DNA of 60,000 nucleotides from Nematostella vectensis (GCF_932526225.1 NC_064047.1:12164460-12224459); one strand, 5' to 3'; shown: positions 1 to 8,700, counted from the first letter of the stretch. Numbers and translations are program-made. Notes: generated by a model from the letters alone, not told the origin.

Positions 1-2
1 AA

Positions 3-1125
3 GGCGTCACGCTCGTGCCTGACTCCTTGAGGGTCGGTCTCGATCTCTCCGTCTCAGGCCGTGCGAATAATACCGTCGTGAACAACGTCGGCCGAAATCT
101 CGTGAGCCGCCTGAAAATCACGTTTGCAGGAGAAACGCTCCAGGAGACCAACCGCTACGACGTCTTCAAGACGTATGAGGAGCTTTACCTGTCCAAGGTC
201 GAGAGAGAGGACCGCCTGGAGCAGGGCATACAGTCAGAAAACATGCGCAAGCTTCGCTCCAAGGCTGGCGATAAAGCGACCAGTAACGCCAAGGAGAACG
301 CTCTAAGCGCCGCCCACGGGGCGAGGTACACCATCCCGCTAGACCATTCTCTGCTGACGGACCACGGCGTGTTGTACCCAAGGGCGCTCCCCGAGGCGCT
401 GCTCTTCGAGATCACGTTCGCAGCGCCTGACCAGGTAGTAGTCGGAACCGATGCCACCAAATTATCCTATGGCATCAAAATTCTAGAGCTGGAGTACGAA
501 AGCCTGAGGGACGACAACCTCGACCGGTCTGCAGCGGCCGCCTACCACAACGGCACAACGTTCTTCTACGAGCAAGTGAACCTTCACAAGACCTTCGTGA
601 TTAGCAAAGGGACGGACAGCATAATCAACGAGAGTGTCAACCTGCCGCGAAGGTCTATGAGTGGTCTGCTGCTTCTCTTTGTGGAGCCATACACGGCAGG
701 GACTCGCGACTCTGAGAAGTTCGTGTACCCCGACATCAAGAGCGTTCGCGTTACAATCGACGGCATGCCAAACAAAGTCTTCAGCCAGGGCCTGCGCACC
801 ACGGATTTCTGGATGGAGGCGAAAAGGCGGTTCGTCCGCCCCTCCCCGGGGGGGTGGGGCACAGCGGAGCGCTTGCCGTACCCCGGCAGTCGGCCCCGAG
901 TCGTTCTATGGCGATAACAAGTTTGCTCTGTGGATCGACCTTCGAACGACGGACGACAGTGCTATCCATGGGGGTGGTCTCCGATTGGTCAATACCCGCG
1001 ACGGTGTGCACCTCGAGATAAAACGCACGGCAGGCGGCTCGGGTAGCGTAAACTGTCACGTGTTTGTGGTGGCCGACGCCCAAATGAACCTTATGAGCGG
1101 ACAGCTAGAGTCCATACAATACTGA
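3..1125 (+). pseudogene. Major capsid protein (double jelly-roll type), 5'-partial, frameshifted
   Basis: The reading frame is open from base 3 without a start codon, so the N-terminus lies outside the window. It runs to about 840-890, where the frame stops being sensible around a G-rich run (six or more G near 847-856). The protein then continues in another frame to the stop at 1,123-1,125, ending in the motif MSGQLESIQY. The length (more than 370 residues), position directly before the packaging ATPase, beta-rich composition and the pattern of a long acidic N-terminal half with a conserved C-terminal strand fit the double jelly-roll capsid proteins of Polintons and adintoviruses. The family call rests mainly on gene order and general resemblance; a structure prediction would settle it. 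Confidence 0.65.
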
Positions 1126-1144
1126 GCACATACGCCGGAGCGGT

Positions 1145-1749
1145 ATGGACCCGAAAAACGCCCCATTTAACGCACTCATTGTGGGCCCGACGTCATGCGG
1201 GAAGACCCAATTCGTAGTGGACCGGCTGCGCGGCCCTTTCCGAGAGGCAAATTTGACTACATCGTACACATGTGCCCTACCTTTGTCTACAACAAAACAT
1301 ACGACGGCTTCGGCGAGGGCGACAATCGTCTGTTTGTCATCGCACCTGAGGCGGGTCGGATCGACATGCTGCTGAGGTTTGTCTCCGCTCTCTTCGAAGG
1401 CACTAATACGCTAATCATACTCGACGACTGTGCGGCCTCGAAAGACGTAAAGAGGCGCTCTGACCAGCTCGTCAACTTGGGGTTCAGCGCGCGCCACGTG
1501 GGTATCAGCGTGTGGGTGATCACGCAGCAGCTCACCAGCATCACGAAGCCGTTCCGCGAGAACATCGCGGCCCTTGTGGTCTTCTATACCCCGAGCAAGG
1601 CGGACATGAAAGCTGTCCTGCATGACTACGGCGCGGAGCTTTCAGAGGAGAAGATGAAAGAGTACATGAAGGCCCTCAAGACGAAAAAGTTCTCGAAGTT
1701 AGAGTTTTGCTTGCGTCACCCTTATACCATCGCCCTAGTTGAACGGTAA
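1145..1749 (+). pseudogene. Genome-packaging ATPase (FtsK/HerA, A32-like), frameshifted
   Basis: The start ATG is at 1,145. The first frame encodes a Walker A motif, GPTSCGKT (about residues 14-21), and stays sensible to about 1,245. The protein then moves to the frame ending at 1,749. That frame carries the Walker B motif LIILDDC (about 1,411-1,431) and a following conserved stretch with SVWVITQQL (about 1,508-1,534), typical of A32-type packaging ATPases. About 200 residues in total, close to the usual size. The expected role is pumping viral DNA into capsids. It lies 20 bases after the capsid gene. The single frameshift between Walker A and Walker B would destroy function. Confidence 0.85.
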
Positions 1750-1773
1750 CCACCGCCCTAGGGCATAACGTAT

Positions 1774-2370
1774 ATGCACCTTAGCCACGGCATGACGAGC
1801 GACGAATACTTCGAGAGTCTTCTTGAGGGGGACGCCGCAGGCCTCCCGGCCGTCGAGTCGTTGGACTGCTCGACGCATCCTGCCGGGACGGCAACCGGAG
1901 GTGAGCAAACTGAGATAGCAGACGCGAGGAAGAAACTAGCGATTCTCGTAGCCTCGGGGAAGTCGAGAGAAATAGTGGGCAAGGCCCTGACTCACGACGA
2001 CGTCAAACGCATGAGCGCCGAGGAGGTGAGGAAGTACGAGAGGCGATACGAGACCGCTCTAGCCAGCCGGACTACAGACGCCCTGGCAGACTGCTTTCTG
2101 AAGCTTACGACCAAGCTAGTAGGCATGGCGCTGCCGATAGACAGCGTGGTCGATCTTCACAATGACCTAGTGTCCGACTACATCGTCAACAACGAGCTCC
2201 GCACATTGTGCGGAATCCTGGCTCTACGCCGCGGCCGTTTGATGGCTTTAGCCGCCGGGGCGTTACACATAGCGCGTCATGTGGACACCGCCGGAACGGC
2301 AAGCGCTGACGCGCGGAGCAAACGCGACGTAGCAGCCGCGGACAGTGTCGAGCCCGCCACCCCAGAGTAG
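1774..2370 (+). CDS. Uncharacterised element protein, probably virion-associated
   Basis: An intact 198-residue frame from the ATG at 1,774 to the TAG at 2,368-2,370. It is acidic near the N-terminus and helical and charged in the middle (around KRMSAEEVRKYERRYE), with a more hydrophobic C-terminal third. No catalytic motif or signal peptide is visible. It starts 25 bases after the ATPase gene and just after the motif CGTATATG, which resembles sequences before other genes of this element. Its place between the packaging ATPase and the small membrane proteins suggests a structural or assembly role, but the function is unknown. It is one of the few uninterrupted larger genes of this copy. Confidence 0.65.
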   Translation: MHLSHGMTSDEYFESLLEGDAAGLPAVESLDCSTHPAGTATGGEQTEIADARKKLAILVASGKSREIVGKALTHDDVKRMSAEEVRKYERRYETALASRTTDALADCFLKLTTKLVGMALPIDSVVDLHNDLVSDYIVNNELRTLCGILALRRGRLMALAAGALHIARHVDTAGTASADARSKRDVAAADSVEPATPE

Positions 2371-2403
2371 ACGCCCATTTGAAAGCTCGCCACTTCTCCT
2401 ACC

Positions 2404-2431
2404 ACTTGGTACCAAGTACTTGGTTCCAAGT
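2404..2431. promoter_or_regulatory. Two adjacent 14-bp palindromes before the next gene
   Basis: ACTTGGTACCAAGT at 2,404-2,417 is a perfect palindrome. It is followed at once by the near-palindrome ACTTGGTTCCAAGT at 2,418-2,431. The pair sits in the gap between two element genes, just before the start region of the next one. A tandem operator or promoter element is plausible; this is inferred from position and symmetry only. Confidence 0.4.
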
Positions 2432-2443
2432 AGTTGACACCGC

Positions 2444-3052
2444 GTGTTCGCACGTCGACGCAGATGGAGGAACCCCAAGGAAGTACTAGTCAAAAACTTG
2501 CCCAAGAACCTGGCAAACAGCATCAAGAACCTGCACGTACGCCTGTGGCTGCCGTCCCGGCAGCGGCGCGCGCGAATCACGAGCCTTGAACCGCCCGCGA
2601 CCCGACCTCACCCTGGACGAGTCAAAGCCGGAAGGCGCTTGGCAAAGTGGAACCGAATCAACAGAGCGAAGAAAGAGGCGCTTCGTGTCGTCGCTGCGCA
2701 GCAGCTGCCGGTAGCCCCGGGGCCGAGCGAGCCCCAGGGCTTGCGCTCCGACGATGCGCCAAGCGCAGGCATCGCACACACACCAGTCCCGGAAAGCAAC
2801 TCTGCCTGGTCGGCTAGCTCGGTTATCGGGCTCGCTGGTCTCCTAGTGTCATTGATCGGCCTCTACACACGTAGGCGGGAGCTGGCTGCCGCGTTCACTC
2901 GTACACCAGCTGTTAACCAGCGAGCTACCGAAGGTGCCGACGGCGTGACTCCGCCCCCAGGGCCGCCGCTGGCGGCCGCACAGCAGACCAAGGACCGCGT
3001 TCCGGCGACAGCGCTTCGCGCTCCCGGATCTCGGCTGTTATCCATGGAGTAA
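2444..3052 (+). CDS. Uncharacterised element protein with one membrane segment; start uncertain
   Basis: A frame open to the TAA... TAG region ending at 3,052. The N-terminal half is very basic (Arg/Lys-rich, including KAGRRLAKWNR), followed by a Pro/Ala-rich linker. One hydrophobic segment, SVIGLAGLLVSLIGLY (about 2,819-2,866), is followed by arginines. This fits a minor virion or membrane-anchored protein. The start is doubtful: the frame has no good ATG near 2,444. An ATG at 2,464 opens a different, Gln/Pro-rich frame that closes near 2,590, so a frameshift between the two frames near 2,590 is possible. The function is unknown. Confidence 0.5.
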   Translation: MFARRRRWRNPKEVLVKNLPKNLANSIKNLHVRLWLPSRQRRARITSLEPPATRPHPGRVKAGRRLAKWNRINRAKKEALRVVAAQQLPVAPGPSEPQGLRSDDAPSAGIAHTPVPESNSAWSASSVIGLAGLLVSLIGLYTRRRELAAAFTRTPAVNQRATEGADGVTPPPGPPLAAAQQTKDRVPATALRAPGSRLLSME

Positions 3053-3118
3053 GCAGACATTTAGACACGAGGGCCCCACCCATATCCGCACGTCCGTGCA
3101 TGCGTACACGCATATATA

Positions 3119-3343
3119 ATGTCGACGACGCAGCAAAGCAAGATCACAAAGACCATCACCGACGCCGCAGTCATAACCGGCCTCGTCGCCGGTATCGGCT
3201 GGGTTGGGCGCAAGGTCTTACGCGAGGACTTCACCAAAGACCCCTCCGCGAACGCCATGAACTACGCAAAAATGACTGCCGCCGTTGCAGGTGCTGTCGC
3301 TTTGAAGGGCTACCTTGAGGACCAGAAGATCCTTCCCATGTAG
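3119..3343 (+). CDS. Small membrane protein (74 aa) of the element
   Basis: ATG at 3,119 and TAG at 3,341-3,343, intact. Two hydrophobic helices are visible: AAVITGLVAGIGWVG in the first half, and the Ala-rich stretch around TAAVAGAVALKGYL in the second. The charged loop between them suggests a helical hairpin in a membrane. The start codon follows an AT-rich TATATAAT stretch in an otherwise GC-rich block. Paired with the next small gene, it may be a virion membrane or penton-associated component. The function is inferred only from size and location. Confidence 0.6.
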   Translation: MSTTQQSKITKTITDAAVITGLVAGIGWVGRKVLREDFTKDPSANAMNYAKMTAAVAGAVALKGYLEDQKILPM

Positions 3344-3354
3344 TAGTGTAGGCC

Positions 3355-3555
3355 GTGAGAGGGGCCCTCGCAAAGCAAAACTTCACCGACACCGACTACG
3401 CGCTCAAACTTTACAACCAGACCTCCCTGGAGTCGATGCGGGCCCACGAGCTGTCCGACTACTACGTCCCCAGCAAAACGCAGAAGAACGCCGAGTTGGC
3501 GTACATAGGCGCCGGCGCTCTCGCCATCGGCTACGCAGCTAGCCGCTTGCTGTGA
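3355..3555 (+). CDS. Second small membrane protein (about 66 aa)
   Basis: A short frame ending at TGA 3,553-3,555 with a charged, Tyr-rich N-terminal two thirds and a C-terminal hydrophobic helix, AYIGAGALAIGYAASRLL. There is no ATG at the left edge, so translation may start from GTG at 3,355 or the start has been lost. It follows the previous small membrane gene after about 10 bases. The shared size and tail-anchored layout suggest that the pair work together in the particle; this is inference. Confidence 0.45.
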   Translation: MRGALAKQNFTDTDYALKLYNQTSLESMRAHELSDYYVPSKTQKNAELAYIGAGALAIGYAASRLL

Positions 3556-3564
3556 TGCAGCTGC

Positions 3565-3645
3565 CGTCGAAACGCGTATACGTGCGTATGCGTCTAGGCG
3601 GCCTTTTTCCATGCTGCGCGTATACGTACGTATACGTACGCCAAA
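3565..3645. promoter_or_regulatory. CGTATACG palindrome cluster upstream of the integrase gene
   Basis: The gap before the integrase gene contains GCGTATACGTGCGTATGCG (3,574-3,592) and an 18-bp perfect palindrome, CGTATACGTACGTATACG (3,619-3,636). Related CGTATAYG or CGCATATA sequences precede the genes starting at 1,774 and 3,119. A shared promoter motif of the element is plausible. Confidence 0.35.
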
Positions 3646-3704
3646 GGCGTAGCAGACGGCATCCGCCTGTTGAAGACTGATTCCCCCGTCGCGATACGCA
3701 CGTA

Positions 3705-4696
3705 ATGGCCCGCCGGAACGGCAAGCGCATGTCCGACGAAGAGCTCGATGCGTTCCTTCGTCCTATATACTACGCCAGAGGTGGTTTCCAGGGAGTGACC
3801 GCTCTGCATGCCAAACTTCCCAAGGGCTCAGCCTCCATAGATCGAGCGCGCAGGTGGGTAAGCTCGCAGCCCGTCGGGGGCTACACACAGACGCCCCCTC
3901 CTCCGACTACCTACGCCCACTTCTCGGAGCAGATACCAGACCTTATCCATTAGTCGGCTATCCTTACCAACCAACCGCGGGTGCAAGTATGCCCTGACTG
4001 TCGTTGACGTTGCTTCACGACATAAAGCCGCCCGCCCACTGAGGACTAAGAGCGCGGCCGTCGTCTCCCGCGAACTCGCTGGCATCTATGAAGAGGCCTA
4101 AAGTCCTCATGGTTGATGACGGCACGGAGTTCAAGGGTGCTACCACGAAGCTCCTAACAGACCACGGGGTGGAGGTCCGACGGGCTGAGCCTGGGCACCA
4201 CAGGAGCCAAGCTTTCGCCGAGTCTTTCCATCGCTGGCTGGCGCAGCGCCTATTTCGTGCGCAGTACTCGAAGGAGCTTGCGTCCGGCAAGACAAACCGC
4301 GAGTGGGTTACTGCCCTGCCAATTGTCATCTCGGACATGAACGCAACGAAGACTCGCATGACTGGCCTTGCACCTGAGGACGCCATAAAGCTGAGGCGCG
4401 TGCCTCTCAAAGCCGAAAAACCTCCCCCAGAGGTCCCCTTAGATGTCATAACGGAGGTGTACATCGCCGTAAACGAGGAAGACCTTCAGGACAAGGGCCG
4501 ACGGCGAGCGACGGACCCGCGGTGGACAAGCAAGGCGTACCCAATACTAAAGAGGGTCATGGAGCCCGGACAGCCAGTGTTGTATTACACGGCGTACTCT
4601 AAGCACGGCTTCACGCGATCGCAGTTGCGTAGCGTGACGCCAGCGCGATCGAAGAAATCTTCTGGTCGCGCTAGCGTCACCCTAGCGCCACGCTAG
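3705..4696 (+). pseudogene. Retroviral-type integrase (rve fold), broken in three frames
   Basis: ATG at 3,705. The N-terminal part (to the stop at 3,951-3,953) has a helical DNA-binding region and the sequence YAHFSEQIPDLIH that precedes the core in Polinton integrases. The first catalytic aspartate region, YALTVVDVASRH, is encoded in a second frame at about 3,986-4,021. The rest lies in a third frame from about 4,088: VDDGTEF with the second aspartate (about 4,109-4,129), then FAESFHRW with the catalytic glutamate (about 4,213-4,236). A basic C-terminal segment with a PGQPVLYY-like SH3/chromo-type tail follows. Together the segments show a complete DDE domain set split by at least two frameshifts. 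The protein would insert element DNA into the genome. Confidence 0.85.
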
Positions 4697-4712
4697 CGCC
4701 ACCCTAGCGTGA

Positions 4713-5714
4713 TCAGCGCTTGTGCCTTCTATTGCAGCTGAGGCACGTGAGTCTAACATTCCACTTGTAGTGACCCTGACTGTCGTCCCGCCTGTCGATA
4801 CTGAAGCATTGGGGATGACTCTTGGTGTGCCCCTGAAGCAGAAGCTGAGTGCCACAGAGCGTGCACTTCTTTTCCGCGTCAGCAATCATGCCGAGCACGT
4901 GGTCTACCGTCAGAACGTGGTGCAGCCCCGTGTACTTCGTGCGACCCTTTTGCCTGTCGTCTATAGCGTATCGCTTGATTCGCGCTATAATGAGCTCTTC
5001 ACTGGGCGTAGCCTGCAGTCCTGTGGGAACCAAGGCACCTGGGGTGTCATCGGGGGGGATCACGCGGACTATCTGGTTGGCGAGCCGCACGCGGGAGATG
5101 CCGGTGTACACAGCATTCGTGATCCAGCCCTCTAAGCTGTGGTCTATGATAAACAGACGTCTTGGGTTCTGGATGGTCTTGCCCTGCACCCGGTGGACTG
5201 TCCCCCAGCCCGCGTATTTCCACTCAAGGGGAAGCCCGTTAAGGACCACGCCGAGAGGGACCTCGACTACCGTGCCTTTGTACGCGTCGACCTTCTCGCC
5301 CCTTTTGCCTGGCACGGGCACCGGCCGTCCTTGCTTGCGATAACGATGCGCGACGCTAGGATCGGGGTCAAAGCGGATGGTTGCTGGCAGTCGGAGGTAG
5401 TTTTTCCTGTGGTGCTCTACCAATCGCTGCTGGACAAGGGCCCCCATCTTGTTGGTCGAGCACACCCACATATCGCTTGGGTGGGCCTGCTCGATCGCCG
5501 CGCCGAACGCCACCCCATCCCACTCCTCTAGAAACACCTCAAGCTGTTGGGAGTCTGGCTGACACCAAATCCGGCCCTTTACGTCGTGGAGCCTGGAGGA
5601 GGGGGCGGCAGAGGCGCAGTCGCATGTACTGTACGGCTTTCCGCAGTCTTCACACAGGCAGCGGTAGTCGGACTCGAACCAGCGGATGTTCCCTTGTGCC
5701 CACTCCTTGAGCAT
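4713..5714 (-). pseudogene. SF1 helicase C-terminal half fused to an HNH nuclease
   Basis: The frame begins by chance at an ATG (5,712-5,714), but the protein really continues from upstream. The N-terminal part includes WFESDYRC, as in the motif IV region of Pif1/RecD-type SF1 helicases. Motifs V and VI are clear: VHRVQGKTI (about 5,164-5,206) and YTGISRVRLANQ (about 5,071-5,107). The last ~60 residues form an HNH-like zinc nuclease: CTLCG, then SIDRRDD, GHYKWN and a final CLSCNRRHK. The HNH tail overlaps the 3' end of the opposite integrase gene region. It belongs to the larger replication gene that starts at 8,503. Confidence 0.8.
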
Positions 5715-6152
5715 TTAGTGAGGCCCCTATTTATCTCCCCAGGGCGGGAAACGGCCGCGTGGCGAGATACCCTAGGATGGCGCGTAGCACTTTAGTCTGC
5801 ACCTTACAGCACTCGTCAATGATGATTACTTCTGCAAGACGGTCGAGTTGTGCCCCAGCTCGGAAGGTCTCCTCTCCTCTATCGGCTTCTCCGCTGGTAT
5901 GCAGGGGTAGTGGTGGTAGGTTTGAGCGCGCACCGCGAGGCGCGGGTTGTTGCGATGGTCGTGGGCGAGGTCGTTCTCGGGGGTGAGCACCACAGCGTTA
6001 CGGCCACGGAACATGCTCACCGCCCACTCGGTCTTCCCCGATCCTCCCCGGCCGGCTAGATACATCCTCGCAGAGGTTGCGGCCACCAGATCGCACGGCA
6101 GACTCGGCACAGTGCTTGGCTCCCTAGCCAAGCACCCCGACCTCTTCGGACC
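5715..6152 (-). pseudogene. SF1 helicase N-terminal half, frameshifted and with stops
   Basis: The frame opens directly after a TGA (6,153-6,155) that separates it from the polymerase-like part, with which it is in phase. It encodes a Walker A motif, GRGGSGKTEW (about 6,025-6,055). The frame stops at TAA 5,826-5,828, but a neighbouring frame carries the Walker B sequence EVIIIDECC (about 5,790-5,816). Motif III (GDK) appears just before a TAG (5,727-5,729) and a TAA (5,715-5,717), both of which could come from CAG and CAA glutamine codons by C-to-T change. Helicase motifs I to VI are therefore all present in order, but the gene is dead. Confidence 0.8.
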
Positions 6153-6851
6153 TCAAGCCGCCTCGGGCCGCCACTCGTACCCAGGCCTCTTGTGGCGCCA
6201 CTCTCCATACCTCGGATTTCGCTCCACGAGCTTTACACCATTGGACATCTCCTTTGCGTATATGGCATCTGTGCACACTCGGAGGACGTCTTCGCGAGGG
6301 ATCCGCCTCAACATGCGTCGCAACTCTATGTTTGTGTACGCCAAGACGAAGGCCCTGATGTGGTACCATTGTGAGCGCCGGACTACGTCTTTGTATTGGA
6401 TCAGATGAGCCCCGTCGGCATGCTCGAAGTTAAGTAAGTGGTCGGTGCCCGCAAGGAGGTTTGTCAGATACGCGGCTTCTTCACGGTCGCGGACTACGAT
6501 CGAGGACTCGTCGCCATGGCGAGCGCGCTTGCCTACGAAACGGACAGCGAGATCTCGACCCTGCAAATCTTCGCCGCCGGGGCCGGAGTGGGGGAACTTG
6601 ATGGAGTCCTTTTTTCCGACGCTATACAACACCTCCCTCGCCGCGGCCATGGCGAAGTCACCCGGGTCTAGCAGGTCCTTGAGCTCTGGCGTGGTGATCC
6701 AGCCCTCGTTTTGTTCCAAGTGCTGCCCTACCCTCCCGGAAGTGTAGGGGTGGCAGGCCTCAGAGAACCCCCACTCGGTCAACTGAATGGCCCCGGTCAG
6801 TTGAAGAACCTCGCTCAATGGCCGTCGCGCAACATCCGCGATACGATACAC
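6153..6851 (-). pseudogene. Family-B-polymerase-like domain, C-terminal part
   Basis: A 232-residue frame continuing the protein encoded upstream after a frameshift near 6,830. The key stretch is RVCTDAIYAKE (about 6,254-6,283), which aligns in style with polymerase B motif C (a D-[TS]-D type turn, here TD-A-IY). It is preceded by a Tyr/Arg-rich helical region, YHIRAFVLAY. It ends at TGA 6,153-6,155, in phase with the helicase frame that follows, so polymerase and helicase were probably one polypeptide. The polymerase assignment is by motif only and moderately sure, because the motif C turn is degenerate and motif B is not clear by eye. Confidence 0.6.
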
Positions 6852-8503
6852 GTTCGTGGGAAGCCGTATTTCCGTACCAGATCAATGGCGTCCGAGGCGC
6901 CGCCGAAGACACTGTCCTCGCATCCTAGGTACGTCGCACGCATGTCGATATGCTCATGAGGCTGCGCCCCTAAGTTTTCCTCGCTATTCCACACTTTGGA
7001 CTCAACCTGCGCCGCTCGCCAGACGTCCCTGTATCTAAGAGGCGTTGGCCTGATGTTTTCTCTTTGGGTCCACTTCTTGAAGCGATACCCTATTGCGCCG
7101 CCCATCGAGTGCGTAGCCTCGGTGTACTCTTGGTAGGCTGGGTGATCATCAGGGAGCCACTGAGGATCATGTCCAGTCTCGTCTGTAAACGCCCTGTCGA
7201 TAGCCCATCCGTCTTGTCCCGATCGGTACAGTTTGCCTTCGTGCGTGACTATAACACGCCCACACAGCCAGACCCTCGTGCTTCTGGGGATCGCCCTGTT
7301 TATGAAGCGGATGAGCACCTCCCGCACCTTCGCCTCGTGCGTTTTTGCGGCGGCACTGGTAGCGCGAGGCGCTGCCTCTCCCTGACATAGCGAACGAAGC
7401 TCCCTCTCAGCCTCGAAGTCTAGGCCGTGGACGCTCGCGATCGCAGGTGGTTCAGTCGGAAACTCCGCCCAGGCGTGGTTATTGTGGCAAGGGATGGTGA
7501 CCCTCGTCTTAGTCCCGTACTTCCCCGAGTCCCACAGGACGTTACCCAGGGCGTCCACGGCTACTAGCTTTACCTCGAGCTTCCTTTCCATCTCAAAGAG
7601 GTCTTCTTTGGTGCACCCCTTGGTGGCCAGCTTCTTGTCAAATCGCTCGAGGATCTTGCCCCGTGTCTTGGTTAGATCAAGGGAGCGCGAGGTGCCGCGA
7701 TTCCTCAAGAAGTCGGCAACATAGCTCACAACACAGTTAACGAAGGCGTCACTCCCCTCTCGCACAAATATTGGCCCAGGCTCACCATTTTGCTCAGGTA
7801 AAGGGCGAAGCTCGTATCTCACGTAGACGAGGTACTCTCGCCCCTTCTCCCAAATACCCGCATCGATGCCTTCCAGGGCGCCGACTGCGGTTTGGCCCCC
7901 CCTTTTGACTAACAACCCACCGATCTTGTGCTCCGAGCGCCCTTCCTCCTCTGTGATTGGCGCCAATGGCTCTGCGGGGGCCTTACCAACGACCGTGAAG
8001 AGTCTGTAACGCCGGTCGGGGTCTACCATCTCGAGCACCAGCGGAAGCACTGCGTTCGCCCGCAGAGACTCTCGCTCGTGCGAGACCCACCACACCGAGC
8101 CGTCGTCATTAATATCAGGCCCCCGCACAACCGGCTTTAGAGCAATCACACCTGTTCCACCAAGATCTCGCATCTCCTGGTAAACACTGGCGCTTATGTC
8201 TCGGCCCCGTAGAGTGGCATCCACGCTTGGGAACCGAAGATGGGCGCCGCCGACGAAGAGAGAGTAGTACGTCTCGGGGTCTAAGCTCTCCGGGCCCTCC
8301 TACCGCCGTCCCGGCAGCAGAGGGTCGAACTCGCCCCAGACCTCCTCCGTCCACACCTTCTCCGGTACGAGCGGCTTAAGCAGCCTGTGTTTGACATCGT
8401 CGGGGATGTCCTCGTCCAGGATGTTTTGGACCAGCCCCGCCAGTACGGCGGGCGCCTCTTTGTCACGCATGCTATCGAGAATCTCCTCTATATAAGCGTC
8501 CAT
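6815..8503 (-). pseudogene. Replication protein N-terminus: OTU-like region and polymerase motif A
   Basis: ATG at 8,501-8,503. The first ~65 residues (acidic, helical) are in one frame. After a frameshift near 8,290-8,310 the protein continues in the frame that stays open to 6,815. That part contains VNC (about 7,733-7,741) and HNNH (about 7,477-7,488), a Cys/His spacing that recalls an OTU-like cysteine protease core. Further on is HIDMRATYLG (about 6,930-6,957), which resembles polymerase B motif A (D-x2-[AS]-x-Y). A second frameshift near 6,830 leads into the motif C part. The whole gene (8,503 to 4,713) would encode about 1,250 residues. The OTU and polymerase calls are inference from short motifs. 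Confidence 0.6.
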
Positions 8504-8520
8504 GTTCGGGCATACCTTGA

Positions 8521-8575
8521 GCCACCCAGTCTCTAACTGAGAGTTTGGGTATGCCCCGCGCCACCCAGTCTCTAA
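8521..8575. repeat. Two direct copies of GCCACCCAGTCTCTAA at the element edge
   Basis: Copies lie at 8,521-8,536 and 8,560-8,575, separated by 23 bases that include GTATGCCC; CATACC also occurs before the first copy. They sit between the start codon of the replication gene and the drop in GC content, so they may be subterminal repeats or promoter elements of the element. Confidence 0.5.
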
Positions 8576-8584
8576 TTGACCACA

Positions 8585-8700
8585 CCATGTGGTCAGAGTC
8601 GATTTCCAGTTTTTGGTGTATTGTATTCATTGTTCTGGTCGCTTTTGGTGTATTGTATTCATTGTTCTGATCGCGACAGTTTGGGCTTTTTGATTCGAAT
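8585..8700 (+). repeat. Short dispersed repeat, copy 1
   Basis: Begins with AGTCGATTTCCAGTTTTTGG and ends with CAGTTTGGGCTTTTTGATTC. It contains a direct internal duplication of about 26 bp (TTTTGGTGTATTGTATTC...). The same family occurs at about 16,470-16,577, 21,269-21,325, 49,224-49,251 and 58,492-58,553, in both orientations. It marks the host side of the viral element's right edge. Confidence 0.7.

Larger units (their letters stand above)
1..8600. mobile_element. Integrated Polinton/adintovirus-like element, left end outside window
   Basis: A GC-rich, intron-free block with compact genes, set against an AT-rich, intron-rich host. It carries the combination that defines Polintons and adintoviruses: a capsid-type protein, an A32/FtsK-like packaging ATPase and a retroviral-type integrase on the + strand, plus a replication gene on the - strand. 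The two gene sets converge near 4,700. The right boundary is placed near 8,580-8,600, where composition changes sharply just upstream of the replication gene's start codon (8,503) and after a pair of short direct repeats. No terminal inverted repeat can be checked because the left end is missing. Frameshifts in the capsid, ATPase, integrase and replication genes show that this copy is inactive. Confidence 0.85.

Noticed and set aside
6124-6369. Arg/His-rich alternative frame over the polymerase-helicase junction
   Set aside because: Composition is that of a shadow frame in GC-rich DNA; the helicase motifs lie in the other frame.
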